Made by a program: the position numbers and the translations under genes. From Shimia ponticola (GTDB taxonomy: Bacteria > Pseudomonadota > Alphaproteobacteria > Rhodobacterales > Rhodobacteraceae), in NCBI RefSeq assembly GCF_007995215.1, contig NZ_VCDK01000003.1:310001-374000 (forward strand): a stretch of 64,000 nucleotides of DNA, given 5' to 3'. A model generated the notes under the pieces. That model made no database searches, was not told the origin of the DNA, and saw nothing but the letters and a program-made list of their open reading frames with translations. This document shows positions 17,897 through 27,072 of this stretch, in pieces (within the stretch, counting starts at the first letter, position 1; the number at the start of each line of letters is the position of its first letter).

Positions 17897-18398
17897 AACG
17901 AACCCTGTTTTCTTATGTCGGAGGAATATAGTGAACCATTGAACTAAAAATTGCCAGGTTGCTCGTGAAGAACCCGCAGGCTTCGATTGCCTCTACTTCC
18001 CAAAAACAATTGGAGCCACTCGCAGAAATCAGAAATTGCTTCGTTTTGCTGCTCGCAAACCAACCATGGGTGTTCACCCCTCTAAGCAGCATGTGACCGA
18101 CGCCGAAGCAAGTGAGATTACGATTTCAATCAAAGGCTAACAATTAGCAAGACGGTCATTCAAATAGCGCCGAACCGAGGGGTGGCGCAATCGCGCCGCC
18201 CCGTGGGGGCGGTTCGGCGCGGCGCAACGGTTCCCGTTGCGCGAGACCTAAGTTCGAAGCGAAGCGCAATGCGCACAACGGAACTACACGCTGTTGCCCA
18301 CGCACTGCCCAACACCTCCCCCCACAAACATTTGCACAGGACTCCCCCCGCAAATGCCCTAAGCTCCTTTGAAACCGCCCCCTCACAGGAGCCACGAC
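17897..18398. other. 502-base intergenic stretch, AT-richer left half, palindromic right half
   Basis: No convincing gene was found. Bases 17897-18160 are AT-rich for this genome and hold no start codon in the frame of the RTX gene. Bases 18167-18242 hold the palindromic element described separately. The last bases carry the AGGAG ribosome site of the solute-binding protein gene. A minus-strand frame of 120 codons crosses the palindromes but has no recognisable domain. Confidence 0.6.
18167..18242. repeat. Nested palindromic intergenic element
   Basis: GCGCCGAACCG (18167-18177) pairs perfectly with CGGTTCGGCGC (18210-18220). Inside it, GGGGTGGCGC (18179-18188) pairs with GCGCCGCCCC (18193-18202) with one wobble. 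A third perfect hairpin follows directly: GCGCAACGG (18222-18230), loop TTC, CCGTTGCGC (18234-18242). The GC-rich compound hairpin looks like a REP/BIME-type dispersed element or a strong RNA structure. Whether other copies exist cannot be seen here. Confidence 0.6.
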
Positions 18399-20231
18399 AT
18401 GATCCTTCGCGCCACCAGCCTCGCCGCCTTGCTCGCCACCTCTGCCCATGCAGACGTCACCATCTCCCACGGCTACTCGGCCTTTGGGGACCTGAAGTAC
18501 CCCGCTGATTTCACACATTTCGACTATGCCAATCCCGACGCGCCCAAGGGTGGTACGATGAGCCAGCGGCAGCTATACGGCACGCCGACCTTTGACAGCC
18601 TCAACGTCTGGATCATCAAGGGTGACAGTGCGCCAGAGGTGCGGCACCACGTTTATGACAGCTTGATGGTGCGGGCCTATGACGAACCGGACGCGATGTA
18701 TGGCCTGCTGGCGGAAACCATCGAATACCCGGACGACCTGTCCTACCTCATCTTCAACCTGCGGCCCGAGGCGCGGTTTCATGATGGCACGCGGGTGACG
18801 GCGAATGACGTGGTCTTCACGATTGAAAAGCTCCAGACCGAAGGCCACCCCTATTACCGCAACCTGCTGAGCGATGTGGAAAGCGTGCAGGCTCAGACTT
18901 CGACCCGCGTGCGGTTTGATCTGGCAGACGGCGCTGGCACGTCGCTGCCCGCCTCAATCGGCGAGCTCATGATCCTACCCGAAGCGTTCTATGACGCCAA
19001 CCCGTTCGATGAAACATGGATGACCCCGCCGCTCGGTTCAGGCCCCTATGAACTGGTGGATGTTGAGCCAGGCCAATCCCTGCTCTTTTGCCGGGACGAA
19101 GATTATTGGGGCGCGAACCTGCCCGTGAACGCTGGCCGCAACAACTTTGACTGTTATGCCTATGAATACTTCGTCGATGACATCGTGGGATTAGAGGCAT
19201 TCTCGGCGGGCGAATATCACATGCGGGTTGAATTCCGCTCGGCCTCATGGGCCACGGCCTATGACTTCCCCGCCGCGCAAAAGGGGCATGTCAAACAGAT
19301 GCTCCTGCCGGATGCCCGTCCGTCCAATGCGCAAGGCGTCTGGCTGAACATGCGCAACCCGGTGCTGCAGGACAAACGCGTCCGGCAGGCGCTGGACCTC
19401 GCCTTCAACTTTGAATGGACGAACGAGGCGGTGTTCTACAACACCTACGCCCGCAATGAGAGCTTCTTTGAAAACACCCCCATGAAGGCGACCGGCCTGC
19501 CGGAGGGCGCAGAACTGGCGCTACTCCAAGAGTTCCGCGACCAACTGCCGGACACCGTATTCAACCAACCCGCCTACGTCCCCGGCCCCGGTGCCGCGAC
19601 CCTGCGCGACCGCCGCGCATTGCGTGAGGCATCGCGCCTGTTGGACGAAGCAGGCTGGACCGTTGGCGATGACGGCATGCGCCGCAACGCAGCCGGTGAA
19701 ACGTTGCAATTCGACTTCCCCAGCAGCAGCCGGGCGCTGGACCGTATCTACACACCCTACACGGAAACGCTGCAATCGCTTGGGATCGACGTCGTCTTCG
19801 ACATCATTGATCCGGCCACAATGGCCGAACGCCGCCGCCAATTCGACTTTGACATGGTTCCGGTCGCTTGGGGCGTTGCCACGAATCCGGGCGCGGAACT
19901 CCGCGCCTTCTACAGCTCGGCCACCGCCAATGCCGAAGGCAGCAACAACCTGACAGGGCTTGCCGACCCGGTGGTCGACGCCCTGATCGAACGGGCGGTC
20001 GCAGCGGAGACCCGCGAGGACCTGACCATCACCGTCCGCGCCCTCGACCGCGTGCTGCGTGACAAACAAATCTGGGTTGGCGGCTGGAACCTTGGCGCAC
20101 ATCGTGTGGCCGTCTGGGATATGTTCGGCATGCCCGAAAACCCTGTACCCTACGACTTTAACCGCGGCGTGGATTTCTGGTGGATGGATGCGGACAAACG
20201 TGCAGCCTTGGAGGCTGCCGGAGCTTTATAA
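18399..20231 (+). CDS. ABC transporter substrate-binding protein, family 5 (YejA/oligopeptide type)
   Basis: This periplasmic binding protein of about 610 residues has a short signal peptide (MILRATSLAALLATSAHA). The SBP_bac_5 fold is marked by GDLKYPADFTHFDYANPDAPKGG, LRPEARFHDGTRVTANDVVF and LGSGPYELVDVEPGQS. The opening FTHFDYANPDAPKGG motif is typical of the YejA branch, which binds oligopeptides or microcin-like peptides. No permease or ATPase gene lies beside it, so it is an orphan or its partners lie elsewhere. The start is ATG 18399 with AGGAG seven bases upstream; the longer frame from 18369 lacks a signal-like start. Confidence 0.9.
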   Translation: MILRATSLAALLATSAHADVTISHGYSAFGDLKYPADFTHFDYANPDAPKGGTMSQRQLYGTPTFDSLNVWIIKGDSAPEVRHHVYDSLMVRAYDEPDAMYGLLAETIEYPDDLSYLIFNLRPEARFHDGTRVTANDVVFTIEKLQTEGHPYYRNLLSDVESVQAQTSTRVRFDLADGAGTSLPASIGELMILPEAFYDANPFDETWMTPPLGSGPYELVDVEPGQSLLFCRDEDYWGANLPVNAGRNNFDCYAYEYFVDDIVGLEAFSAGEYHMRVEFRSASWATAYDFPAAQKGHVKQMLLPDARPSNAQGVWLNMRNPVLQDKRVRQALDLAFNFEWTNEAVFYNTYARNESFFENTPMKATGLPEGAELALLQEFRDQLPDTVFNQPAYVPGPGAATLRDRRALREASRLLDEAGWTVGDDGMRRNAAGETLQFDFPSSSRALDRIYTPYTETLQSLGIDVVFDIIDPATMAERRRQFDFDMVPVAWGVATNPGAELRAFYSSATANAEGSNNLTGLADPVVDALIERAVAAETREDLTITVRALDRVLRDKQIWVGGWNLGAHRVAVWDMFGMPENPVPYDFNRGVDFWWMDADKRAALEAAGAL

Positions 20232-20244
20232 TTCTGGAGATAAG

Positions 20245-20321
20245 TGGCGCGGTTGACGGGGCTCGAACCCGCGACCCCCGGCGTGACAGGCCGGTACTCT
20301 AACCAACTGAGCTACAACCGC
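20245..20321 (-). tRNA. tRNA-Asp (GTC), copy 1
   Basis: The reverse complement folds into a 77-base cloverleaf. The acceptor pairs GCGGTTG with CAACCGC, the anticodon loop is centred on GTC, the T-loop reads GGTTCGAGCC, the discriminator is G and CCA is encoded. It is identical in the tRNA body to the copy at 20354-20430. It ends 13 bases from the stop of the convergent binding-protein gene. Confidence 0.97.
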
Positions 20322-20353
20322 GCACTTGCGTCAGGTGGGATCATTCGGGGCGG

Positions 20354-20430
20354 TGGCGCGGTTGACGGGGCTCGAACCCGCGACCCCCGGCGTGACAGGC
20401 CGGTACTCTAACCAACTGAGCTACAACCGC
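20354..20430 (-). tRNA. tRNA-Asp (GTC), copy 2
   Basis: This is a second 77-base tRNA-Asp with the same acceptor, anticodon GTC and encoded CCA, 32 bases from the first copy and on the same strand. The bodies appear identical base for base. The pair is probably co-transcribed as a tandem duplication that raises tRNA-Asp dosage. Confidence 0.97.
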
Positions 20431-20542
20431 TCGCCCATGTCTGATCCCTCAGACGTGTTCGCGGGTGATATGCGCCCCCAACTGCCCCGTCAAGCGGCAG
20501 AATGATGGGGGCGCACAGTTTTTCTGACTTAATGTCCGGCCA

Positions 20543-21478
20543 TCACCGATTGGGCAGCGGGATGAACTCTGCATTGTCATTCGGCGGCAGCTGAAAACGG
20601 CCATTTTGCCAGTCCTCGTTGCGCCAGGCTTCCTTGGCTTCCTCGATCTTTTCCTTGGATGAGGCGACGAAATTCCACCAGATGTGGCGCGGCCCCATCG
20701 TCTCACCGCCCAAGAGCATCAGACGCGCACCGGTCTGGCCTGCCGTGACGCTCATCCGGTCTCCGGGACGAAACACCATCATCTGACCTGCCGCGTAGGT
20801 TTCACCCGCCACGTCAATCGATCCGTCGACGACATATATCCCGCGATCCTCATGATTATCCGGCAAAGGCAGCTTGGCACCGGCCTTCAAGACGGCATCG
20901 GCATAGAACATCTCGGATGCCGTCTTGACCGGAGCGCTCTCGCCATAGGCCCTGCCAAGGATCAAGCGCACCTCTTTGCCCTCACCTTCCAAAAACGGCA
21001 GCGCATCCTTGGGCGCGTGTTCAAAGGACGCCTCGGCATCCTCCTGATCTTCGGGCAATGCGACCCATGTCTGGATGCCAAAGAATGGCATCGGATCCGT
21101 CTGTGTTTCATCATCCGTGCGTTCGGAGTGCGTGATCCCTTTGCCCGCGACCATCCAATTCACTGCGCCGGGTTCGATCCAGCTATCGGTGCCAAGGCTG
21201 TCTCGGTGGTGCATCCGTCCGCGATAGAGGTAGCTGATGGTCGCCAAACCAATATGCGGATGCGGACGCACATCCATCCCACGGGTCGGGAGGAACTCTG
21301 CCGGTCCCATCTGGTCGAAGAAAATGAATGGGCCCACCATCTGACGTTTCGGGGCCGGCAGTGCCCGGCGCACCTCAAAGCCGCCTAGATCGCGGGCGCG
21401 CGGGACGATGACGGTTTCGACAGCATCGACGGCGTCGCCGGTGGGAATGTCGGGATCAAGTGCTGGGTTCCAACTCAT
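20543..21478 (-). CDS. Pirin family cupin protein
   Basis: The 311-residue bicupin protein has metal-binding residues in GMDVRPHPHIGLATI and GRMHHRD (two His in the first block, more in the second), followed by GVWI-like THSERTDDE with the Glu ligand. Bacterial pirins are iron or other metal cupins; some act as quercetin dioxygenases and others as regulators. The role here is not defined. The start is ATG 21478 with GGAG six bases upstream; the longer frame to 21541 adds an unlikely N-terminus. Confidence 0.9.
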   Translation of the reverse strand: MSWNPALDPDIPTGDAVDAVETVIVPRARDLGGFEVRRALPAPKRQMVGPFIFFDQMGPAEFLPTRGMDVRPHPHIGLATISYLYRGRMHHRDSLGTDSWIEPGAVNWMVAGKGITHSERTDDETQTDPMPFFGIQTWVALPEDQEDAEASFEHAPKDALPFLEGEGKEVRLILGRAYGESAPVKTASEMFYADAVLKAGAKLPLPDNHEDRGIYVVDGSIDVAGETYAAGQMMVFRPGDRMSVTAGQTGARLMLLGGETMGPRHIWWNFVASSKEKIEEAKEAWRNEDWQNGRFQLPPNDNAEFIPLPNR

Positions 21479-21609
21479 GGGAAGTCTCCTATCGGGTTGC
21501 CCAATAGATAAAGCGTTACTCACCGCACGGAAGGGCCGCAAAGATATATCTATTGTTCACTCATGCACAAATCTGAAAGGCACCGCTTCCTAGCGCACTA
21601 TTTTGCACA

Positions 21610-24600
21610 TCAGGCCAAAGACGGTTGTGGCAGATAGGCTTGGCCGACATCCAATCGCTTGCGAGCGGCGATAACATGCGCCTCGGCCTCCGGGTCAACT
21701 TCACGCCATAGCTCGGCGGCCCGCAATGCCAGCGCCGTGGCGTTTATCCTACGGGCGGTGTGATAGGCGTCTTCGAACGCTGCCGCCGCTGCACGGTCGT
21801 CGCCTGTTTGCCTTGCGAGGCGCCCCTGAACGCGCAAGACCTCTGGCCGCGAAATCGTTTCACCTGATTGAATGATCAATGCATCCGCCTGATCCAGCAG
21901 ATGTTGCGCCTGGTTGATATCGCCAGCCCCTAATGCGGCCTCAGCCGACAAAGTTGTAAACCAGCCTTTCAACATCCGCGATTTGGATTGATGATATTGA
22001 TCCAAACCTTCATCCAAGAGCACCCGTCCGCCGTCAGGCTCACCGGTTTCGACCAGCGCCCAACCTTTGAGGATGCGTGCGACACCGCCATGGAACGGGA
22101 ATTCATGTTTGTCGGAATGCTGGATGCAGCGATCCGTCAATTCCATCAACGCCTCGAACTCTCGCTGCAGATGAAGCGTGAAACTATTGAACGAAAGCGC
22201 ACGAGCGAGAGAGAACGGCTGATCATGGGCGACCGCGTCTTCGAGCGCGCTGTCGGCCATGATGGAAGACCCGACTTGGTTTCCCATCATCCACTCGGTG
22301 GACGCCAAATAGCACAAACAGGCCAGTCTTGGCGTATCGCCAAAAATGGACACCTCGCTGCCTTGCGCCTGTTCGGGGTCGGCAATGGCGGCCCTAAAGG
22401 ACCGACGCGCGGTCGCAAGATCTCCCCGGAGAAAAGCGGTTGCGCCGGTGGCGCGCTGCGCCTCAAGCGTAGCCCATGCGCCCATGCCGGTCGCCAACGC
22501 GACAAGCTCCTTAGCCAGCCCCGCTGCGCGCCCGTACTCGGCCCGCATGTGATGGAACAACCATTGTCCACCCAATGCAGTAAAGCGCTCTTTTGGATCA
22601 TTCAGCTGTTCTGACAGTTCGCGGGCGCGGTCGTATATGTCTTGGACCGTCTCGGCACCGTATCCTTCGAGTGACAACTGTAATGGCCCAAGGGCCAACA
22701 GCACTTGGGTTTCAAACAGGATAGCACCGTCTTGATCTGGGACCTTGCGGACCAGTTCCAGCGCGGTGGAATAAAGGCTCACGGCCTCTCGATGCGCCGA
22801 CTTTCGAACTGCCGCTTCGGCCGCCTTTCGCCACGCTTGCGCAGCCTCCCACTCTGAACCGGCCGCCGTCAGATGGCTGGCGAGGACCAGCGGGTTTGCG
22901 TTGGGTCGCGACTGAAGCACACGCGCGATCGCGGCGTGTGCTGTTTTTCGTCGGGACTTTGGCTGAGACTCGTAGGCCTGCTCCTGCAACAGAGCATGTG
23001 CAAAGCCAAACATCCCGGGCTGATCGCCTTCTGCCGGTTCCAAAATGTGGCAATTCACAAGCGTGTTCAGCGCCTCGTCGATATTGCGGGCGCTTTGCCC
23101 GGACGCGGCATGTAACACCTCGCGGTGGAACACCCGTCCCAGACAGGACGCAAATTGCGCGACGGGTTTTGCAGACCCCGTTGAAGCGAGCCGCGCCATC
23201 AAGACACCTTGCAGCGTTGGCGGAATATCAAGCCGGTCATTTTCAAGCGCGCTGGAGCCTTGGGACAGCACCGCCCGTGTCAGTTCCGCCGCAAAGAGCG
23301 GTACGCCGTCTGAGGCCGCCACGATTTGCGCCAAAAGCGTTTCATCAAGCTCAGCGGTTGCCGCCACGCCACGCACGAGGTCATCAGAGGCTGATGCGCT
23401 CAGCCGCTTCAATCGAATATCCAAGCGCTCGGCATCCGCCCAGTCGGGGCAAAAACCCGGCCGTCCGGTGGTCAGCACAAAAACGTTCAGCTTATCTAAT
23501 CCAGCGAGGTAATGCAGGAAATCAATCGTTGCCGTGTCGGCCCAGTGCATGTCCTCGATCAGCATGACGAGCGGTTTCTTGAACGACAGCGCCTGCAAAC
23601 CTTGCCCCAGCGCCTGATACCAGCATTTGCGCCGGGTGCCCGGGCCGACACCTTCTGGTTTTTCAGCCAATCCCAGAAGGTCACCAAGGTCTTCGACAAA
23701 AAGAGACGGATTTGCGCGTGATTCAAGCGCCAAACGCTCGAACGCCTGCTTGCGGTCGGCGACGGACGCCTCGGGCGACGCGCCGGCCTTGGTGTTTAGG
23801 TAGTCTATGACGGGCGTCATTGGGCTTTGGCTATGGTACTCCCAGCATTGCAACGGCACCACGCGCAGCCCCTCATCGTCACATTGCCGAAGGAAATGAG
23901 TCACGAGATGGCTCTTGCCGATCCCTGCCTCGCCTTCGACATGCATGAAGGTTGCAGGTTGCTTCGGCTCCATTCGGGTCAAAAGCTGCGTCATCTGATC
24001 CAGCACGTCATCGCGCCCGACGACGGCAGGACGCCCCACAGGAGCGACCCAATCCAAGGGGCGGCGCGGTTTCATGACCGCTGGTGGTGAACGTAACGCA
24101 AAAACCTCAACCGGATCACGGAACCCACGGATTGCCTGCGGCCCCCGCTGTAACGCCATGACCTGAAGATCGCCAACCAAGGCCCTTGTGGCCGCGTCCG
24201 CCAGCACCTCACCCGGTTCGGCCAGCGCCTCAAGACGCGCCGCAAGATTGGGAGGCGTGCCGAAAATCGAGTCGAGCTTCAACTCGCCCTCGCCCATCTT
24301 TTGTCCCACCAGGACAATCCCGGTTGAAAGACCCACGCGCGCCGCCAGAGGCGCGTCATCGGGACCGATCAACTGTGCTACGTCGCGGACAATGTCGAGC
24401 CCAGCGAACACAGCCCGCGCTGCGGCGTCCTCATGAGCTTGCGGCCAACCGAAATAGGCCATCAACCCGTCGCCCATGTAATTGGCGATATGCCCACCCC
24501 AGCGCTCGACCACGGTTTGGCACGTCGTCATGTAGCGCTTGGTCAGCGGCGCAAGGTCTTCTGGATCAAGCTGATCTGCAAAATGCGTGAAGCCGACCAG

Positions 24601-24849
24601 ATCGCAAAACAACACGGTGACCTGACACCGCTCGGTCGTGTCGCCATCGCGTTTCGTTGGGACCGGGGCGATGCCTTTGATCGCACCCAGAATGCGCCGG
24701 CGGTCCCCAAGGGCAATTCCCATTTCTGACAGATCGGCATCAGTGAGGGATGTCAAAACATCCAAATCAATGGCGTGCTGTTCAAACAGACGTTGAAACC
24801 TGTTCAACCCTCGCCCAGCCAACCAGCTTTGAATATCTGTGTCGGTCAT
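21610..24849 (-). CDS. SAM domain, class III nucleotide cyclase, AAA ATPase and TPR multidomain protein
   Basis: The 1079-residue protein has four parts. A SAM domain lies at about residues 5-60. A class III adenylate/guanylate cyclase domain follows at about 72-255, with metal Asp D83 (FCDLVGFTH) and D127 (MGDG) and the transition-state pair N201/R205 in NLAAR. An ATPase module starts near 275, with Walker A GEAGIGKS (306-313). TPR-like helices fill about 600-1060. All metal and transition-state residues are present, so it may make cAMP or cGMP in response to a ligand sensed by the ATPase/TPR part. No membrane segment was seen. It stands alone. Confidence 0.88.
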   Translation of the reverse strand: MTDTDIQSWLAGRGLNRFQRLFEQHAIDLDVLTSLTDADLSEMGIALGDRRRILGAIKGIAPVPTKRDGDTTERCQVTVLFCDLVGFTHFADQLDPEDLAPLTKRYMTTCQTVVERWGGHIANYMGDGLMAYFGWPQAHEDAAARAVFAGLDIVRDVAQLIGPDDAPLAARVGLSTGIVLVGQKMGEGELKLDSIFGTPPNLAARLEALAEPGEVLADAATRALVGDLQVMALQRGPQAIRGFRDPVEVFALRSPPAVMKPRRPLDWVAPVGRPAVVGRDDVLDQMTQLLTRMEPKQPATFMHVEGEAGIGKSHLVTHFLRQCDDEGLRVVPLQCWEYHSQSPMTPVIDYLNTKAGASPEASVADRKQAFERLALESRANPSLFVEDLGDLLGLAEKPEGVGPGTRRKCWYQALGQGLQALSFKKPLVMLIEDMHWADTATIDFLHYLAGLDKLNVFVLTTGRPGFCPDWADAERLDIRLKRLSASASDDLVRGVAATAELDETLLAQIVAASDGVPLFAAELTRAVLSQGSSALENDRLDIPPTLQGVLMARLASTGSAKPVAQFASCLGRVFHREVLHAASGQSARNIDEALNTLVNCHILEPAEGDQPGMFGFAHALLQEQAYESQPKSRRKTAHAAIARVLQSRPNANPLVLASHLTAAGSEWEAAQAWRKAAEAAVRKSAHREAVSLYSTALELVRKVPDQDGAILFETQVLLALGPLQLSLEGYGAETVQDIYDRARELSEQLNDPKERFTALGGQWLFHHMRAEYGRAAGLAKELVALATGMGAWATLEAQRATGATAFLRGDLATARRSFRAAIADPEQAQGSEVSIFGDTPRLACLCYLASTEWMMGNQVGSSIMADSALEDAVAHDQPFSLARALSFNSFTLHLQREFEALMELTDRCIQHSDKHEFPFHGGVARILKGWALVETGEPDGGRVLLDEGLDQYHQSKSRMLKGWFTTLSAEAALGAGDINQAQHLLDQADALIIQSGETISRPEVLRVQGRLARQTGDDRAAAAAFEDAYHTARRINATALALRAAELWREVDPEAEAHVIAARKRLDVGQAYLPQPSLA

Positions 24850-24942
24850 TTTCGCACCCCTACGCGCAATGTACGCACGGACACATTCCTGAGGCGAGTC
24901 TTCTGTGGCTTTTTGACCCGATTTTAAGCAGTTTTTCCGGGC

Positions 24943-25311
24943 CTATAGCCCCACAAGCACCGCCGCGATGGCCAAATAGGTCATTTGATGGGCGAGTTGA
25001 TCATAGCCAAGATGGCTCCAGAACCGGCCATCGGCAGGGTCCAGCCCCAACCGTTGGCCGGTCTGCGCCTTAATGAAATCGATGTGATAATGCACCGCGA
25101 ATTCCGCGATGCTGAGCCAAACCAAGACGCCCAGGGGCACGCCCAATGCCAGCAAAATGGCTGCCGTCAAACCGGCATGGAGACCAGCATGTGCCAGTCC
25201 GCCCGGATGCCCGTAGCGGCCTTTGCCGGCAATCATCCAGTCGGATTGCCAGACGAAATCCGCAAAACAATGCTTTATCTGAAGCGCAACCAGCGCATAA
25301 ATCAGAAACAT
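24943..25311 (-). CDS. DUF3307 family membrane protein
   Basis: The 122-residue protein has several hydrophobic helices. It starts MFLIYALVALQIKHCFADF, with the family pattern of an early lysine-histidine, FVWQSDWM and a central HAGLHAGLTAA. No enzymatic function is established for DUF3307. The start is ATG 25311 with GGAGA upstream; the frame can be extended to 25497 but that part lacks coding character. It is divergent from the hpsN-like operon. Confidence 0.78.
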   Translation of the reverse strand: MFLIYALVALQIKHCFADFVWQSDWMIAGKGRYGHPGGLAHAGLHAGLTAAILLALGVPLGVLVWLSIAEFAVHYHIDFIKAQTGQRLGLDPADGRFWSHLGYDQLAHQMTYLAIAAVLVGL

Positions 25312-25764
25312 ATGTCTCTCCACGCAACGCGATTGCCTTGGCTGGTTCGGGCCAGCAATCATCAACTTACCACCGCCCTCATGAAACATGCGTTCCGGGC
25401 GCAGACATATGTCCGAACGCACATTGCACCGCCTGAAATCCGACCCGATGTACGTATGATTGGCAGTGCGATCGCACCGCCCGCGACGGGCCCACATTAG
25501 TCCCGCTTCGCATGTCCTGCCGGGATTTACTCGCAGACACGACCTCTAATTTGACAGTATTGCATGATATGATGCGCATACCTGCCTCCAGAGGGGAAAA
25601 AACGCATGCAGGTGCACCCCCCTTGGACCCAAGCGCTTGCCAGAATCGAAATCAGCCCTCTACTCAGGTCCAAAGTCATCTGACACGGCAGACATTTTGT
25701 GACGACGCGCGACCGCGCCATCCGCGAACTGGCCTGCAACCGGATACGCATAAAAGGGTGGGAC
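25312..25764. other. 453-base divergent intergenic region before the hpsN-like operon
   Basis: No gene is supported here. The region must hold the promoters of the DUF3307 gene and of the four-gene oxidoreductase operon. An imperfect palindrome and a TTGACA hexamer occur at 25551-25579. The last bases hold GGGTGGG, the likely ribosome site of the hpsN-like gene. Confidence 0.6.
25551..25579 (+). promoter_or_regulatory. Candidate promoter and operator of the hpsN-like operon
   Basis: TTGACA (25551-25556) is a perfect -35 hexamer. GCATGATATGATGC (25562-25575) lies in its spacer and equals its own reverse complement at 12 of 14 positions. The -10 at the usual distance (GCGCAT) is poor. A repressor or activator bound at the dyad would be well placed to control the operon. 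This is a sequence reading only. Confidence 0.3.
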
Positions 25765-27072
25765 ATGGCACGCGACTATCTGAAAAAGGCAACTCTGACG
25801 GCTAAATCCGACGCGAGCAAAACACACGAGATCGTCACCGGTATTCTGGATGACATCGAACAGGGTGGCGATGCCAAGGCGATGGAATATGCCGCGAAGT
25901 TCGATCAGTATGAAGGCAATGTCCTTCTGACACAGGATGAGATTGCCGCCGCTATCGAACTCGTCCCTGAGAAGCTGAAACAGGATATCCAATTCGCCCA
26001 CGACAACGTGCGCCGCTTTGCCGAACTGCAGAAAAGCACGGTGCATGACGTTGAGACTGAAATTGTACCCGGCTTTGTCGCGGGGCAAAAGGCGATCCCG
26101 GTCGACGCCGCCGGTTGCTACGTCCCTGGCGGGCGCTACAGCCACATCGCATCGGCCATCATGACGGTCACAACCGCCAAGGTTGCAGGATGCGGCCACA
26201 TCACAGCCTGTTCCCCGCCCCGCCCCGGCATCGGTATCGCACCAGCCATCGTCTATGCGGCCCATATCTGCGGCGCGGACAAGATCATGGCCATGGGCGG
26301 CGTTCAGGGCGTTGCGGCAATGACATTCGGCCTTTTTGGCCTGCCAAAGGCGAACATCCTTGTCGGCCCAGGCAACCAGTTTGTCGCGGAAGCCAAGCGC
26401 ATCCTCTTTGGCCGTGTCGGCATCGACATGATCGCTGGTCCGACAGACAGCCTGATCCTTGCTGACAAAACCGCTGATCCGCACATCGTCGCGACCGATT
26501 TGGTGTCGCAGGCCGAACACGGTTACAACTCGCCCGTCTGGTTGGTCACAGATGACCGTGAACTGGCGGAAAAGGTCATGTCCATGGTGCCCGGCCTGAT
26601 CGATGATCTGCCGGAACTGAACCGCGAAAATGCCTTCGCTGCGTGGCGCGACTACGCAGAGGTCATCATCTGCGACGACCGCGAAGACATGGCCGCCTGT
26701 TCCGACGAATACGCGCCCGAACACCTGACAGTGCAGGCCGATGACCTGGACTGGTGGCTGGGCCGCCTGACCTGCTACGGCTCGCTCTTCTTGGGCGAAG
26801 AAACGACAGTGTCCTACGGCGACAAGGCCACCGGCACGAACCATGTGCTGCCGACTTCCCGCGCGGCGAACTACACCGGCGGCCTGAGCGTCCACAAATA
26901 CATGAAGATCGTCACCTGGCAGCGCGCGACCCGCGAAGGGTCGCGTCAGGTCGCGCAGGCCACCGCCCGTATTTCCCGTCTTGAAGGCATGGAAGGCCAT
27001 GCCCGGTCGGCTGACGTGCGTCTGGCCAAGTACTTCCCCGGTGAGAATTTTGATCTCTCCGCCGATGGGTGA
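25765..27072 (+). CDS. hpsN: Histidinol dehydrogenase-family enzyme, probable sulfopropanediol 3-dehydrogenase (HpsN-like)
   Basis: The 435-residue zinc NAD enzyme has the HisD fold. Metal ligands Q249 and H252 (SQAEHGYNSP), D353 (GDKATGTNH) and H412 (EGHARSADVRL) are present, as is the acid/base pair E319/H320 (YAPEHLTV). Several features suggest it is not the biosynthetic HisD. No his gene is nearby, and the middle segment (SPPRPGIGIAPAIVYAAH) and FGLFGLPKANI differ from typical HisD. It also heads an operon of three other dehydrogenases. HpsN oxidises R-DHPS to R-sulfolactate in roseobacters. The operon overlaps point to one pathway. The start is ATG 25765 with GGGTGGG upstream. Confidence 0.68.
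   Translation: MARDYLKKATLTAKSDASKTHEIVTGILDDIEQGGDAKAMEYAAKFDQYEGNVLLTQDEIAAAIELVPEKLKQDIQFAHDNVRRFAELQKSTVHDVETEIVPGFVAGQKAIPVDAAGCYVPGGRYSHIASAIMTVTTAKVAGCGHITACSPPRPGIGIAPAIVYAAHICGADKIMAMGGVQGVAAMTFGLFGLPKANILVGPGNQFVAEAKRILFGRVGIDMIAGPTDSLILADKTADPHIVATDLVSQAEHGYNSPVWLVTDDRELAEKVMSMVPGLIDDLPELNRENAFAAWRDYAEVIICDDREDMAACSDEYAPEHLTVQADDLDWWLGRLTCYGSLFLGEETTVSYGDKATGTNHVLPTSRAANYTGGLSVHKYMKIVTWQRATREGSRQVAQATARISRLEGMEGHARSADVRLAKYFPGENFDLSADG

Noticed and set aside
18156-18518. 120-codon minus-strand frame across the palindromic element
   Set aside because: Composed of the hairpin repeats and the antisense of a signal peptide; no domain, and no ribosome site found.
24943-25497. Longer start for the DUF3307 protein
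   Set aside because: The added 62 residues are Arg/Cys-rich and lack any hydrophobic or family character; ATG 25311 has a ribosome site.
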